Below, piece after piece: positions 34,545-45,649 of a stretch of DNA of 64,000 nucleotides. Source of the DNA: Fragilaria crotonensis (Eukaryota > Bacillariophyta > Fragilariophyceae > Fragilariales > Fragilariaceae); contig JAKSYS010000190.1 of NCBI GenBank assembly GCA_022925895.1, forward strand, positions 1-64,000. Direction: 5' to 3'. Made by a program: the position numbers and the translations under genes. Within the stretch, counting starts at the first letter, position 1, and every line of letters starts with the position of its first letter. The notes under the pieces were generated by a model. It was not told the DNA's origin. It saw only the letters and a program-made list of their open reading frames with translations, and made no database searches.

Positions 34545-36040
34545 TTGAAAAACAGTTATCGTCACGAAAATACGTCGTAATATACTCAGAGGGGTACCAA
34601 TCGACGCACAATTTCATACCGGATCGACTGGTTCAAGAAAATCGGGGATACGACCATATGTTGTGAAGTTACGTTTAGTCGAAAATTCCGAGCACTCGTT
34701 TTTTTTAACATAGTAATGGGACTCCCTAGCTTTGCCCGTGTTAACAGACAAAAAAAATCCTGAAAACAATTAATGCCAACGTTGACGATGGGAATGAAGG
34801 CACAGACAATGGTAAAATTGAGTCCATTTGCTTCAAACCTCATCCTAACACATGTACCTAAGTCATTGTATCCTTACACTTCTTCAATTGGTGGTATGTA
34901 CGTTGTCCACTCATGATCAAGAGATGCCAATTTTGCGACAATGGCTTCTGTTTTCTTTAAATCTTTCATGAGACCCGTAGCTTTAGACTCTGGAAGAACC
35001 CACCTGATAATGTCAACCCAGTCCTTGTCTGTCATTGCACTACTGTTCTGTCGATACTTTTGTAGTGCAGTCTGCGCACTAACAAGTATTTTGGCACGAC
35101 GATCAGCTCGATGTTGTTCCTGTGCTGCACTTTTTGCTGCTTCAAGGTCAACCTGCTCCTTCTGAGCACGTAACACCACATGTGCATTTCCAATCCTTGT
35201 TCCAATAGTGTTCCAAAGCCCCCCTGCGGAAAATGAAATCTTTGAATCGCACAGCGTCTTGACTTGTTCATCTTCATTAGTCACCCTTTGAGTACGAGCG
35301 GCGACAGGTATGGTTGCATCAAAAACACCTGCATTCAAACCATGACTCTCTGCTACAGCAACAAGATCATCGTATCTTTTTTGAAGGTCCTCAAGCGCAT
35401 TTGCTCTCGCAAAACCTTGTTGACCCAACTCATGCCTCACTTTCTTGTGGAAGACACAGTTACGAGTGAAAGGAACAAAGCCAACTTTTTCCCATGACGC
35501 AACAATTCTTTCCTTTGTGAAAAACTTACTGAAGGGCTTCATATCAAGTGCATCTCCATTGACACCATCGACAACAGTTGCGAGATCCTCAAACCCGATT
35601 GCCAATGGGGGCGGTGCTACCACTGCACCATTGTACCCTCGTCGTGTCCTGCGATTCTCTTGCAGCTCGCGCCCTCGCATTGTCAGCTTCTGAGTCAGCA
35701 GAGCTTCGCCGCGAGCATAAGTTGCTGCCTTAAATCCTTGGTACATAATGTCCATCTCTTGTTGGACGGCAGTGGCATTCGGGAGACCCATAAGAATGTA
35801 TAGTCCCATTTCCAGGAACTTTGCACGTTTGGAGATGCTCTCGGCTGAAGCAACCATTCTACCAGGGCCCGAGTCCACCTTTAAGATCACGGGGCCACAA
35901 AGAAGTCTACCTGAAACAAGAAGTTGATGAGTCGAATGAAGTTAGAAGAATTCTTGAAGAAGGCAACAGCAGCAACAAACCGACAGCAAGAGTGGTGGTT
36001 GGTGCACACTTACCAGTTTTGGAATCGAAAGATGCTGCAT

Positions 36041-36060
36041 CAGGGAGCCCAAATCTCTGG
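36041..36060. repeat. left TIR of inner transposon
   Basis: CAGGGAGCCCAAATCTCTGG. The right end read in reverse complement differs only at positions 6 and 8. It is preceded by AT, the target duplication. Confidence 0.87.
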
Positions 36061-36472
36061 TTTGTACTTCACCCGGTGGGTTTTAATCACATATTCCATC
36101 AATTTCTACTTATTTCTGAGAAATGTTTGCTTCATTGTAAATATATATGAACAACAAAACACATTTCTCCTATTTATTGGCAATGTATGATTTTCAGATA
36201 TTTGTAGCTTTGTTGTAGATATTGTTTTACAATAATAACTCTTTGTGCATTATTCAATGGTAATTTATCTTGAATTCTCTGTAATGGGTCACCACCGGCC
36301 AATGTTCACTCATGCTCAAGTTCCAAGGATGCCCGCGCATTTTCTTCACGCGCCAGACTCAGGATTATGTTGCCTATGTCTCGCGCCAAAATTTGTTGCA
36401 GTATGCATCTTATGTTGTGAATTCAGAAAATAGACCTCAAAGTTGCACCATCAGGCATTGTTGACAATTGTC

Positions 36473-39376
36473 ATGTTTGATTGCTTTAACATCAATTGCT
36501 ATGCTAGGTTTAAATCTGAACGCGGACTGCGTATGCACCTTTGGCGGAGTTCATCCTGTAAGGATTACATGGAAAGGCAGCAGTCAGGAACTCGGGCAAG
36601 CGTGGATGGTTGCCCCGAAATTGTTTCGACAGTGCGACGTCCCTGTTATGGTGTAGAATCAACCCGCCTGAATCCAGGAATGGACACAAATCCTCCCACG
36701 CACATGCCATTCGAAGAATTTGACTATGGAACAACTGGCTATGACGACGGCAATGATGATGATGATGACAATGAAAATGACAAGAATGAAATGTGTTTTA
36801 ACGCCCAGCAGTTAGATCAACTTCCAATAACAACGACACTCTTTCCTGGAATTGACAATACTGCATCTCCTGCAGTTGTCCATGCGTTGATGGAACGCAT
36901 TCGTGCAAATGAGAGGCATGCAGTGATGGTTTTGCAACATGATGTTGAACATCGATGCATTGTTGAACTTTTAAAGATTCTGGAGGACGCCCAGTGTCCT
37001 GACTATATGCTGCACAAAGTTTTAATGTGGGCTTACAATGCAAAGTCTAGCGGCTTTGACTTCAAGCCAAAAGCTATGTCCAGGAAAGCGAACATCCGAT
37101 GGATGTATCAGGCTTTGCAACATTCACACCACCATCTCCCCCAGGTGATCTCCATTGCCCTTGAAGATCGTGACAAACCTCAACAGATTGCTTGCTTTGA
37201 CTTTGCTCCCATCCTTTGTCGTTGCTACAGGATGAAGACTTGATGGCACCAGAAAATCTTGTGCTTAACCACGAGGATCCCACGTCAATGTACCTCCCAC
37301 GCAACAACAAAATTGGTGAGGCACACACTGGAAGCCGCTACCGTGAGCTCTATCATGAACTTATCACTCGAAAGAATCAGCTACTTGTCCCTATCATCCT
37401 CTATATTGATGGGACTGCCATTGACAGCAAGGGGCATGTTGAAGTGTGTCCTGTGTCCTTCACGACATCTCTTCACTGAGAAGCTCAGGAGAAAGAGCAC
37501 ATCCTGGCGAGTACTAGGCTATGTTCCTGACTTGAATCGCGGACGATCATCCGCAATGAACTCTCAAGCCAATAACGCACAGTCCAAAGGACGCACCACA
37601 CGTAATTTTCATGCAGTGATGGACGTATTTTGAATGGCATGTCAAAGGCACAAGCTGGAAATGATTGTCGTTTGAGGAATGTTCCTTTGAAACTTGGCGG
37701 TCAGTGGGTGGTTGTTGATATTGTTTGTCCACTGCTTTTCGTGATTAATGATGGTAAGCAAGGCGATCAACTTTGCTGCCGTACAAACAGTCACCATAGA
37801 AGTACACCGCGTCACCATCGGTCCTGTGATTGTGTTTTTGACGATCTTGACAATCCAAATGTTGAGTGTTCTTTTCTTCGCATGGATTATGTCAATGATG
37901 CATGTCGCAATGGGACAGACGATTTACTTCAGCAGCTCTCGATGTACAGGGTTGACAATGCCTTCAACCGTGTCCAGATGGGACGTAATCCTCATGGCAT
38001 CTTCATGTGTGCTGTCATCGATGTCATGCATACTGTACAGCATGGTGTCATCATGTATGTACTTGAGTCATTCAAGACTTGTCTTGGCGCCGAGATCTTG
38101 GCAATCCTTGATGACATGGCACTTAAATTTGATGTCACATGCCTCCAAACTATTCGTCAAGATTTTCCTCGAACTGATTTCGCACGCGGCATCACCAACC
38201 TAACACTTATTGAGTGCTCGGAACAATCAGGTACTTTGTTCCTTTTCGCTGCACTGACTATGCAGGCTGAGGTATGGCATGCCATCTCAAGGTACATCCC
38301 CGATCTTCCGGCAGTCCTGGGTACAATGGAATGCCTTCTGTGCTTCGAGGCATGGCTGGATGCTGATACCTATTGGGACGCTATAGGAGGAGATAAAGTT
38401 GGGGAGGCAGCCTTGGCAGAAAATGCAATTACACGGCTCATGTCTCTTATTCTGAAGTACCTCCCACGAGATGCTGGTAATGGCTGGAAGGTGTCAAAAT
38501 TCCACGAATTGAAACACATCGTCCGTTTCATTTCTACGTTTGGAGCACCTCGTGGTTACAATGCCTCACGACCCGAGGAACATCACAAGGCCCATGCAAA
38601 GCGCCCTGCTCGTCGTTCACAAAAGTGCATTCAGACGATAGACCAGCAGTGCGCACGGAGAATTGCCGACACATTAGTCATAGACACAATGCACGCCGTG
38701 TTTGCAGAAGAATTCCGTGAAAAACGCTCCCCTCAACACATCACGTCCACTAGCAACGAAAGAAGTAGGTCGTGGCACTCGCTATCACATCCGATGCTTC
38801 CGTGATCCCAATCAGAACAATCGTTTGGTTCGTGAAGTTGTTTTCATAACGGAAACAAGGGAACCCATCCACCTCGAACCAAATCTTGCACTTTTCATAG
38901 TGCAATCGTACAGTGAAACTGACTTGGATGAGAATGGGGAGGGTACGATAGAGTGTAGCACTGAATACACAAAGTACGAAGTTGATTCAGAAGAGAAGTG
39001 CATTTCCATTCGAGCCCATCCAAATTTTCGAGGTGATGGATATCCCTGGTATGATTGGGCATTGATTCGGTTTGAAGACGATCAAGGAAACTTGGATGAC
39101 TTCCCATGTCGTATTGTCAGTTGTATTCACCGACGTGGACATCCCCAGGAGGATAAGTCATTCGACCTCGTGGTCCAATCTTGCAATCAGCCCACTGGTC
39201 GCGAGTCCATATTGTTCACTGAGTGGACCTTTGACCGAAAATTCTACGTTGTTTCCAGCACTGCACTTGTTTCTTTGTGTTATGTACTTGTCGATGGTTG
39301 CGAGCTTACGGACACAGTTTTTGTCGTGAAGGATAAGGAGGAGTGGGCATCTCTGTTTTACAAATCTGTGTGGTGA
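36473..39376 (+). pseudogene. CACTA/Plavaka-like transposase of inner element (several frame shifts)
   Basis: The N-terminus has a C2H2-like zinc finger (CYARFKSERGLRMHLWRSSSC) followed by an acidic D/N tract, as in Plavaka-type transposases. The catalytic region shows ILYIDGTAIDSKGHVEVCP and SWRVLGYVPDLNRG, then VIDVMHTVQHGVIMYVLESF, and finally YNASRPEEHHKAHAKRP, which suits the DDE acid triad (D, D, E). The C-terminus (FRGDGYPWYDWALIRFED) continues in another frame. The reading frame changes about four times, so the copy is either decayed or affected by one-base sequence errors. Domain order and full coverage suggest a once complete gene of about 950 codons. Confidence 0.75.
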
Positions 39377-39406
39377 TCCGCATTCTTCAACTATAGTACG
39401 TATCAA

Positions 39407-41807
39407 TTAGTACCTCAACCTCTTCCTTCTTGGTACCGTGTAGTTGCCCTGCATCAGCATGGCTGCCGTTATAGATTCAGTTGGTGTCCCTTGTGAACGG
39501 TCTCCCGACAACATCACCCGAGGATGAAGGTCTTCATTGAGACTGACATGTCCCTCTCCATCAAAGTTATCCATCGCCACGGAGTCAGAATATTCATCAT
39601 CAATATCGCGAGAGAATAGGGATGAGTCGTCATCAGCAGTCACCGCTTCATCAGGTTGGTGTACCTTATCCCAACCCTTCTTCTGCGCGTAAAAACACAA
39701 CCAGTGTTCCTCCGAGCCATCTTTGGGCGGTGGATGCCCGTCAGGGTCCGCATCCTCAATTTTGGGGACGTAAGGTGGAAGCACTTTATCCCACCAAGGA
39801 ACAAGGTCATCGTCATCATTGCTGTTGTCATCACCGTTAACTCCAGCGGCTCCAACAACATCCACGCCCACGTGCGGTGCAATGATTTCGTCACCGGATG
39901 CTGTGACAGGACATCCAGCAGCCGCAGCCGCAGCTGCCCTGCATCGTCCTGCATTTACAATCCGCTCTTTAGCGGCGGAGAATGTACCATACACATGGTT
40001 CAGTGTGGGATGGTCGCCACCCCATATGGCTTGCCAGTTCCGTCAGGACAAGTCAGTGACGTACAGTGACGTATGACTCGGCCATCCCAACTGATGGCTG
40101 TTCCATGGTATAGCTTGACAGCAACGCCATTGAATGGCGCACCGTTATTGTTCCCGAATAGATTTGGCATCACAAAAACCAGTTTGCCGCCTTGCCAGGG
40201 ACTTCTTCAGTCCAAACTGAGAAGCCCTGTGAGGAGTCACCCACATCGAAGTGGGAGGCGTTTCCAAGGTCCACGGACATGTCAATGGAATACGCCACAC
40301 GATCTTCACTTCCCTTGTCAGCCATTGGTGTTACAGGGTGGAGACCGGTGTCGCCTTCAGCATCTTGCATCACGGCAAGAACTTCCGGAAAGCAGTTCGC
40401 ACCAATCTTAGCCAACGACTCAACAAACTTCCGCAACATTCGCTGGGGAACTTTCGAGTTTGCAGCGTACTCTGCCGTTGTCACTCCGTCAAGAAGGATG
40501 CGAGTCCCAATCGGATGCATGTTTCCAAGATCACCGCGACTGGCCCTAGCCGAGCCGACAGGAACACGCGTCCTCAACAAAGAGTTGTGTAACGTGATGA
40601 AACGCAAGTCCTCAACCATGAGTGGTCGCCCTGCTTCACCCTTACACAATGGATCCAGAGTTGGCGATAAGATCTGGCGAACCATGATGATCGACTTCCG
40701 AGATGTGCAATTGCCAATTGGTGCAATATCCACAACAATGTCAACCACAGCATTATCAGCCCCATCAATCACAAGACAATCGCTGGGCAGGCGGAAGTGA
40801 TGGCAGCCAGGAGCATAGTGTCTCCCCAATTCTGACAGAGTTTGACCTCGCCAAGCGGTCATTGAAAGCTTGCCCACGATCAGCTGGATGCCACGCACCA
40901 ATATCAATGCCACCGATGACATCAGGTGGCATTCGAGGACCGTCAGCATCGGAGCACTGACTTGCCCAATACACCTGGCGACTCAATTTTTCGTGATGAT
41001 AACTCCGGGATATTTTCCAAGCGGATACAAATCCACCATCTGCAGAGGCATCGGAGGCAAGTTTTCTCACGTATCCACCCAGACCGAAGGCCAATCGGTC
41101 CATTCCAGTATCTGATGATTCACTTGTTGCCCGAGAGAGTCGAAGCCAGCTCATGTCCAGCTGTACAAACGAATTCTGCAAACCCGTCTCAGCCTTGCGT
41201 CGCTCGCGGTGGCTATACAAGGTGCCAGCACCGGGAAGGAAAGCAAGCACCGCACAGTACTCGTAATCCTTCCCATCCTCGTCATCGCTGTCAGTGTAGA
41301 CGCACGCATTAGCGACAGCGTCAGGATCTCGTTCGGCCAGAGGAGCCACACCTCTCCCAGTTGTGGTCGCGCGCGATGAAGAATAACATCTAGCAAGAAG
41401 AATTCCGAAACATGGTCATGTACACCAGGTCTACAGTAGAGTTCATCAAGGGAACGAAGTTGTGTGACATGATACTGTTTTTCTCTTAAAGAATCCTGAA
41501 TCCACCGCAGTGGAGTCCCACAAATACATAGATCATCAGGCATCTTTGGACGTGAATCCATCGCAGCCTTGAAGCCACGACGAACACTCCCGAAAACCAA
41601 GGGGAACACACTTCAACAGAAGCGACAGAACCTTTGGATGGCCAGGTAGTAGTTCCTACGGCCACGCGAACGTGGCATTCGTTGTGCACCACCTGCAGCT
41701 TTTCCAGGGTTTACACGCGGGTTGTCCCCAAGATTCAGAACGCTCGAACGACAGATCGATGTCCGACCACGTGTAGCCAAATGGTCGTTGTCATCATTGC
41801 GAATCAT
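39407..41807 (-). CDS. transposon cargo gene with candidate Fe(II)/2-oxoglutarate oxygenase core
   Basis: Minus-strand coding of about 750 codons, in several frames (about five one-base shifts, at least three of them single losses in homopolymers). Candidate oxygenase core: DLGNASHFDVGDSSQGFSVW, then WFFVMPNL, then GVAVKLYHGTAISWDGRVIR followed by HCTS. The HxD and the later His, about 60 residues apart with beta-strand-like stretches between, match the iron ligands of a double-stranded beta-helix dioxygenase, and the downstream Arg/Lys could bind 2-oxoglutarate. Upstream parts (DVIGGIDIGAWHPADRG, DCLVIDGADNAVVDIVVDIA) are unfamiliar; the C-terminal 180 residues are acidic. Known: TET/JBP-type 2OG oxygenases ride on some fungal DNA transposons. 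The oxygenase call is an inference from motifs only, and the start is uncertain. Confidence 0.45.
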
Positions 41808-41825
41808 GGAAGTTGAGCGAAGGCG

Positions 41826-42565
41826 ACGTCAAGCTGCGTCGTCTGTTGAATGGCAGCTTCAGCGACAGGACAATATCAGTCCTCCCAACGACGTTGATTG
41901 CGGCTTGCCAGATGACGTCAAGTCGCGTCGTCTGCTATATGGCAGTTTCGGCAACAAGACGCCTGACAAAGTCGACAGCGATTGCAGGGCAGGCCAGATG
42001 TCGTCAAGCCGTGTCGTCTGCTATATGGCAGCTTCGGCGACAGGACGCTCCCAGTCCTCCCAACAACGTTGATAGCGCTCGCAAGATGACGTCAAGTTGC
42101 GTCGTCTGCTATATGGCAGTTTCGGCAACAAGAGCGACTCCCAACGAGAAGCTCGCAATCAGTCGCTGTCGTCGCAGTTGTTGTTGTCCCAGTCGTTCGT
42201 CGTCCCAGTCGTTCGTCGGAAGATATTCCGAACTTAATGCACTCAGCGCCGTCGTCACAGTCGTTTGGCAGTGATTCCGAACTCAGCCAAGCAACGCAGG
42301 CTCACGTCGAAGGTGCGTCGTCTGCTATATGGCAGGTTTGGAAACACAACGCTCGCAATCTGACGCACGCTGTCGGAAGATATTCCGAACTCAACGCACT
42401 CAACGCCCTCGTCACAGTCGTTTGGCAGGTAACTCAACGCCGTCGTCGTTCGTCACAGTCGTTTGGCAGTGATTCCGAACTCAAGCAATGCAGGCTCACG
42501 TCGAAGGTGCGTCGTCTGCTATATGGCAGCTTCGGCAACACAACGCTCGCAATCTGACGCTGTTG
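41826..42565. repeat. clustered imperfect tandem repeats inside inner transposon
   Basis: A unit containing CGTCGTCTGCTATATGGCAG recurs six times (near 41840, 41926, 42015, 42096, 42316 and 42510), the first copy being divergent. A larger unit of about 150-190 bp, from GGAAGATATTCCGAAC to CGCTCGCAATCTGACGC, occurs twice (42217-42365 and 42374-42560). The block sits just upstream of the minus-strand cargo gene, so it could be its promoter or a transposase binding array. Confidence 0.8.
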
Positions 42566-43638
42566 ACAATGAAAAGACTTCCACAACAGTAATGTTGGTG
42601 TGAACAATTGGTGTGGTGTGAACAATGTTGGTGGTAACATGAATAAATTGCTTTCGATACGTAGCAAATGTACTAGAAAATCGATAGAGATTTCCAATTT
42701 AATGCGTAGCTAGTGTACTGGACGAAACGTAGAGACTCCAACAGCATGAAGTGGGACTTCGAACACAGTATACAAAAAAAACTAGAAGCTTCCTAGGAAT
42801 TGATAAGAAACTTTGGTTACAAGATCGATACATAGGATATATTAATCGCATACGAATTTTCGATTGCGAATGCGGAGAGTTTAACCCCAGAAGACATGTG
42901 TCACACAAGTAAAGAAATTGCTATTTACACGAAATGATTTCTATTTATTTTTTTAGTTTAGAAATGTGAGGACTTCAAGTCCCATTTCCGCGGTAAGCAA
43001 ATCTATGGCAGGGATGCACATGTATGAATCTTGAATACACTTCATAGTGTGCTGATTAAATCCATATATGTTATATTCGTCTATAACTATCACAAGTAAT
43101 ATGTCCGAGGCAGTACAAGCTTGTCATATAAACATGTGTGACCGTCAACAAACAATGTACAGATGTGCACAGTAGTACACAGTACCCCAAAGATAGCATG
43201 CAGTATTACTATAGCTACTGTTACTTATTACAATAGTACAGTACGGTATTTCTACCACAGCATTGCAGTGTAGTTCTACCGTCATATGCACTTCATTACT
43301 TTGGTACGGTTATTACAGCGTCATTACATATGGATAAGTAGATATTTAAATGGATGTACTTATTGAGCAATGCATGTGCCCTTCGCTCGAAAGACTTGAA
43401 AATATTTCTTTTGAATAATTTAGTTCATAAAGAAATACATACATAAAACACAGATTTCGAGGGCGTTGATTTTTTACAAGACCAGCACACAAAGCACCAT
43501 CCCGCAAGATGCAGCACAATCATATTTTACAATAGTTCTCAACAACAAGAGATCTTGTTGATGACAGTTGGTTACACCACACCTGACGAGCCTGCCATAT
43601 AGCTTGCTCTGATTGGTGTGTACCTGCAGTCAACCAAG
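42566..43638. other. non-coding part of inner transposon
   Basis: About 1 kb of AT-rich DNA without a coding frame, bearing a GTAC-rich stretch near 43155-43245. It is presumably the leader and promoter of the Q-rich gene to its right. Confidence 0.5.
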
Positions 43639-45316
43639 ATGTCGTCGAGCGCGGGAAAAAGAGGCACCAGCAATCAAGGTGGTGGCAGTCGTGATCATGG
43701 GCATGGAAAAGGTGCTGGGCATGGAAAAGGTGCTGGGCCTCCAAACGCAGCGCCAGTTACAGTTAGGGGGCAATCTTCAAACTGGCAAGGAAAAGGATCA
43801 CCATCGCCTTCTGGCAATTCGCAAATGATACGACGGAGTCAAGCTGCAACGTTGTCGCCCAGCAGAACCCGCAGTCAACAAGATGCAGCAACATTGTCAC
43901 CCATGATCATGACCCGAAGTCAAACTGCAGCATTGTCACCCATGATCATGACCCGCAGTCAAGCTACAACAGCTGGTCGACATGCTGGTTTCACGAATCC
44001 AGGAAGTGGAGTTGGAGGAATGTCTGGTAGATCACAACAGGAACGACAACAAGAGCGACGACAACAAGAGCAACGATATCTACAACGACTTCAAGAACGA
44101 TTTCAAGAACAACAACAGCGACAGCAAGTTCAACAACAAACACCACCAGCAGCAACAACAATAGGAAGGCAAGACGATATTGCACGCGATTTAGGAATTC
44201 ACACATGAATTGGTGCAAGAAGCGTCACGACGGGAGGATAGCAGCCGCACTGCATTGACGAAAACGGTAAGGAGAAGATTGGAAATGGGTGATCATGATG
44301 GACTGACAAGAACTAAGCTTAGAAAAGTAAGCCAAGAGTTCATGCACGACAAGGTGGTCAAAGAGCTCTTATTTCCGAAGCAAAAGTTTGCAACTCTGGC
44401 TGAACTTGACTTCAGCAACAGTCCACACTCAATTTGTAGGTTCATGGCGAGCAAGCTCCAGATAGAAGGCGAGGATGAAGTGAAGACTTGGTGGGATGGA
44501 GTCAAGAAACATGTTAATGATGCATTGAAAAGGCATAGAAATAATGTCATCAAAACCATCAAACAACTTTTTAGAGGTGAGGAACGTGCATATTGCTCAG
44601 GATGGTGGTAACTCTGATTGACTTTCTGTACTGACAACTGTTATTTCACAGATAAAATACTGGGGCGAGATGGATATGCTGTCACGTTTGAACTTAATCA
44701 GATTGCTGGAATGAGGAGTCCAGCATCTAAAGAAAGATACATTGACTTCCTTGACTGCCTTGTCAAGGCTGTTGTCGGGTACAGCAAGTACATGGAGAAT
44801 CGCACAAGGCAGCCTCTGAGTCAGTGGTTCACACTGACGGACGAGGCCTTCCTGATGGTGTGCATCGAATCGTACATGACAAAGTGGAGGCATGATTGGA
44901 TGGTACAGAGAATGGGACCTCCAGCCACATTGCCACCTCGCGATAGTTCTCCACAATTATATGAGGCAAGATACACTGGAAAAACTTACGGAACGAAAAG
45001 AAGTTGGTCGAAGGAAGGGTTAGAGCGTTTCAACGCATTAATGATTGACGTGTTTCGCAACCGTCAAGAACATGGAGCAGCATTTGACGCTGACTTCTTG
45101 GAGGAAATGAAGTTCAGGTATGCTTCTGGAATTGACGCTGCAAGTGGACAATCTGGAGAAGAAGCTGAGGTAATTCCTGTGGCGACTGTTCAGCCAACAA
45201 TTGTCTACAATGATTTCAATATGGAATTGTTATTAGCACACGCAAACATCACTGGAGGTGCAGGGATGAATGGAGAGCAGCAACCTGACGATGGAGTTCG
45301 AGGAGTATCAGTTTGA
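43639..45316 (+). CDS. Q-rich, spliced second protein of inner transposon
   Basis: The N-terminal 190 residues are low complexity: HGHGKGAGHGKGAG, two copies of LSPMIMTRSQ, and a Q/R-rich helix (QQERQQERRQQEQR). A mixed alpha-helical part follows (LRKVSQEFMHDKVVKELLF). A 75-nt intron at 44577-44651 (GTGAGG...TTTCACAG) joins KQLFR to DKILGRDGYAV in frame, and the C-terminal 230 residues include WRHDWMVQRMG and YTGKTYGTKRSWSKEGL. One extra base near 44195-44205 separates the N-terminal frame. No known domain was recognised. By position it could be a DNA-binding accessory protein like TnpA of plant CACTA elements, which is an inference only. Confidence 0.6.
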
Positions 45317-45629
45317 TAACAATGGTGCTTGTTAGTGTGCTGGCAACAACACACAGTAGTAGTACAGTACTGTGCCAGCTTAACACTAGAAATATTTGCG
45401 GGAAAGTTTGGAATGTCACACTAGAAATATTTGCGGGAAAGTTTGGAATGTCAAGCCAAATGGGAGAAAGCCTTTGTACAGAATTATGTATAAAACTTTA
45501 AAGATACTTCTGCAGTAATTTCACTTTTTGTACATAAATATCTAGAAATTTTCTAAGTAATAGCCAACGATTAAGGTGAAAGATATTCAAATATTTATTT
45601 ATAAAATGACAAAAATAATTATTCAGACT

Positions 45630-45649
45630 CCAGAGATTTGGCCCCCCTG
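45630..45649. repeat. right TIR of inner transposon
   Basis: It reads CCAGAGATTTGGCCCCCCTG and is followed by AT, the inferred target duplication. It is inverted relative to 36041-36060, with two mismatches. Confidence 0.87.

Larger units (their letters stand above)
36041..45649 (+). mobile_element. inner CACTA/Plavaka-like DNA transposon carrying cargo genes
   Basis: The 9,609-bp element has 20-bp terminal inverted repeats starting CAGGG (18 of 20 match) and a 2-bp target duplication AT (36039-36040 and 45650-45651), consistent with the short duplications of CACTA/EnSpm elements. It sits inside an exon of the outer transposase. It holds a plus-strand transposase at 36.5-39.4 kb, a convergent minus-strand gene with an oxygenase-like core at 39.4-41.8 kb, a repeat block, about 1 kb of non-coding DNA, and a plus-strand Q-rich spliced gene at 43.6-45.3 kb. 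Confidence 0.85.

Noticed and set aside
41826-42565. CRISPR-like array
   Set aside because: Repeats are imperfect, spacers are irregular and themselves repeated, and the context is a eukaryotic transposon.
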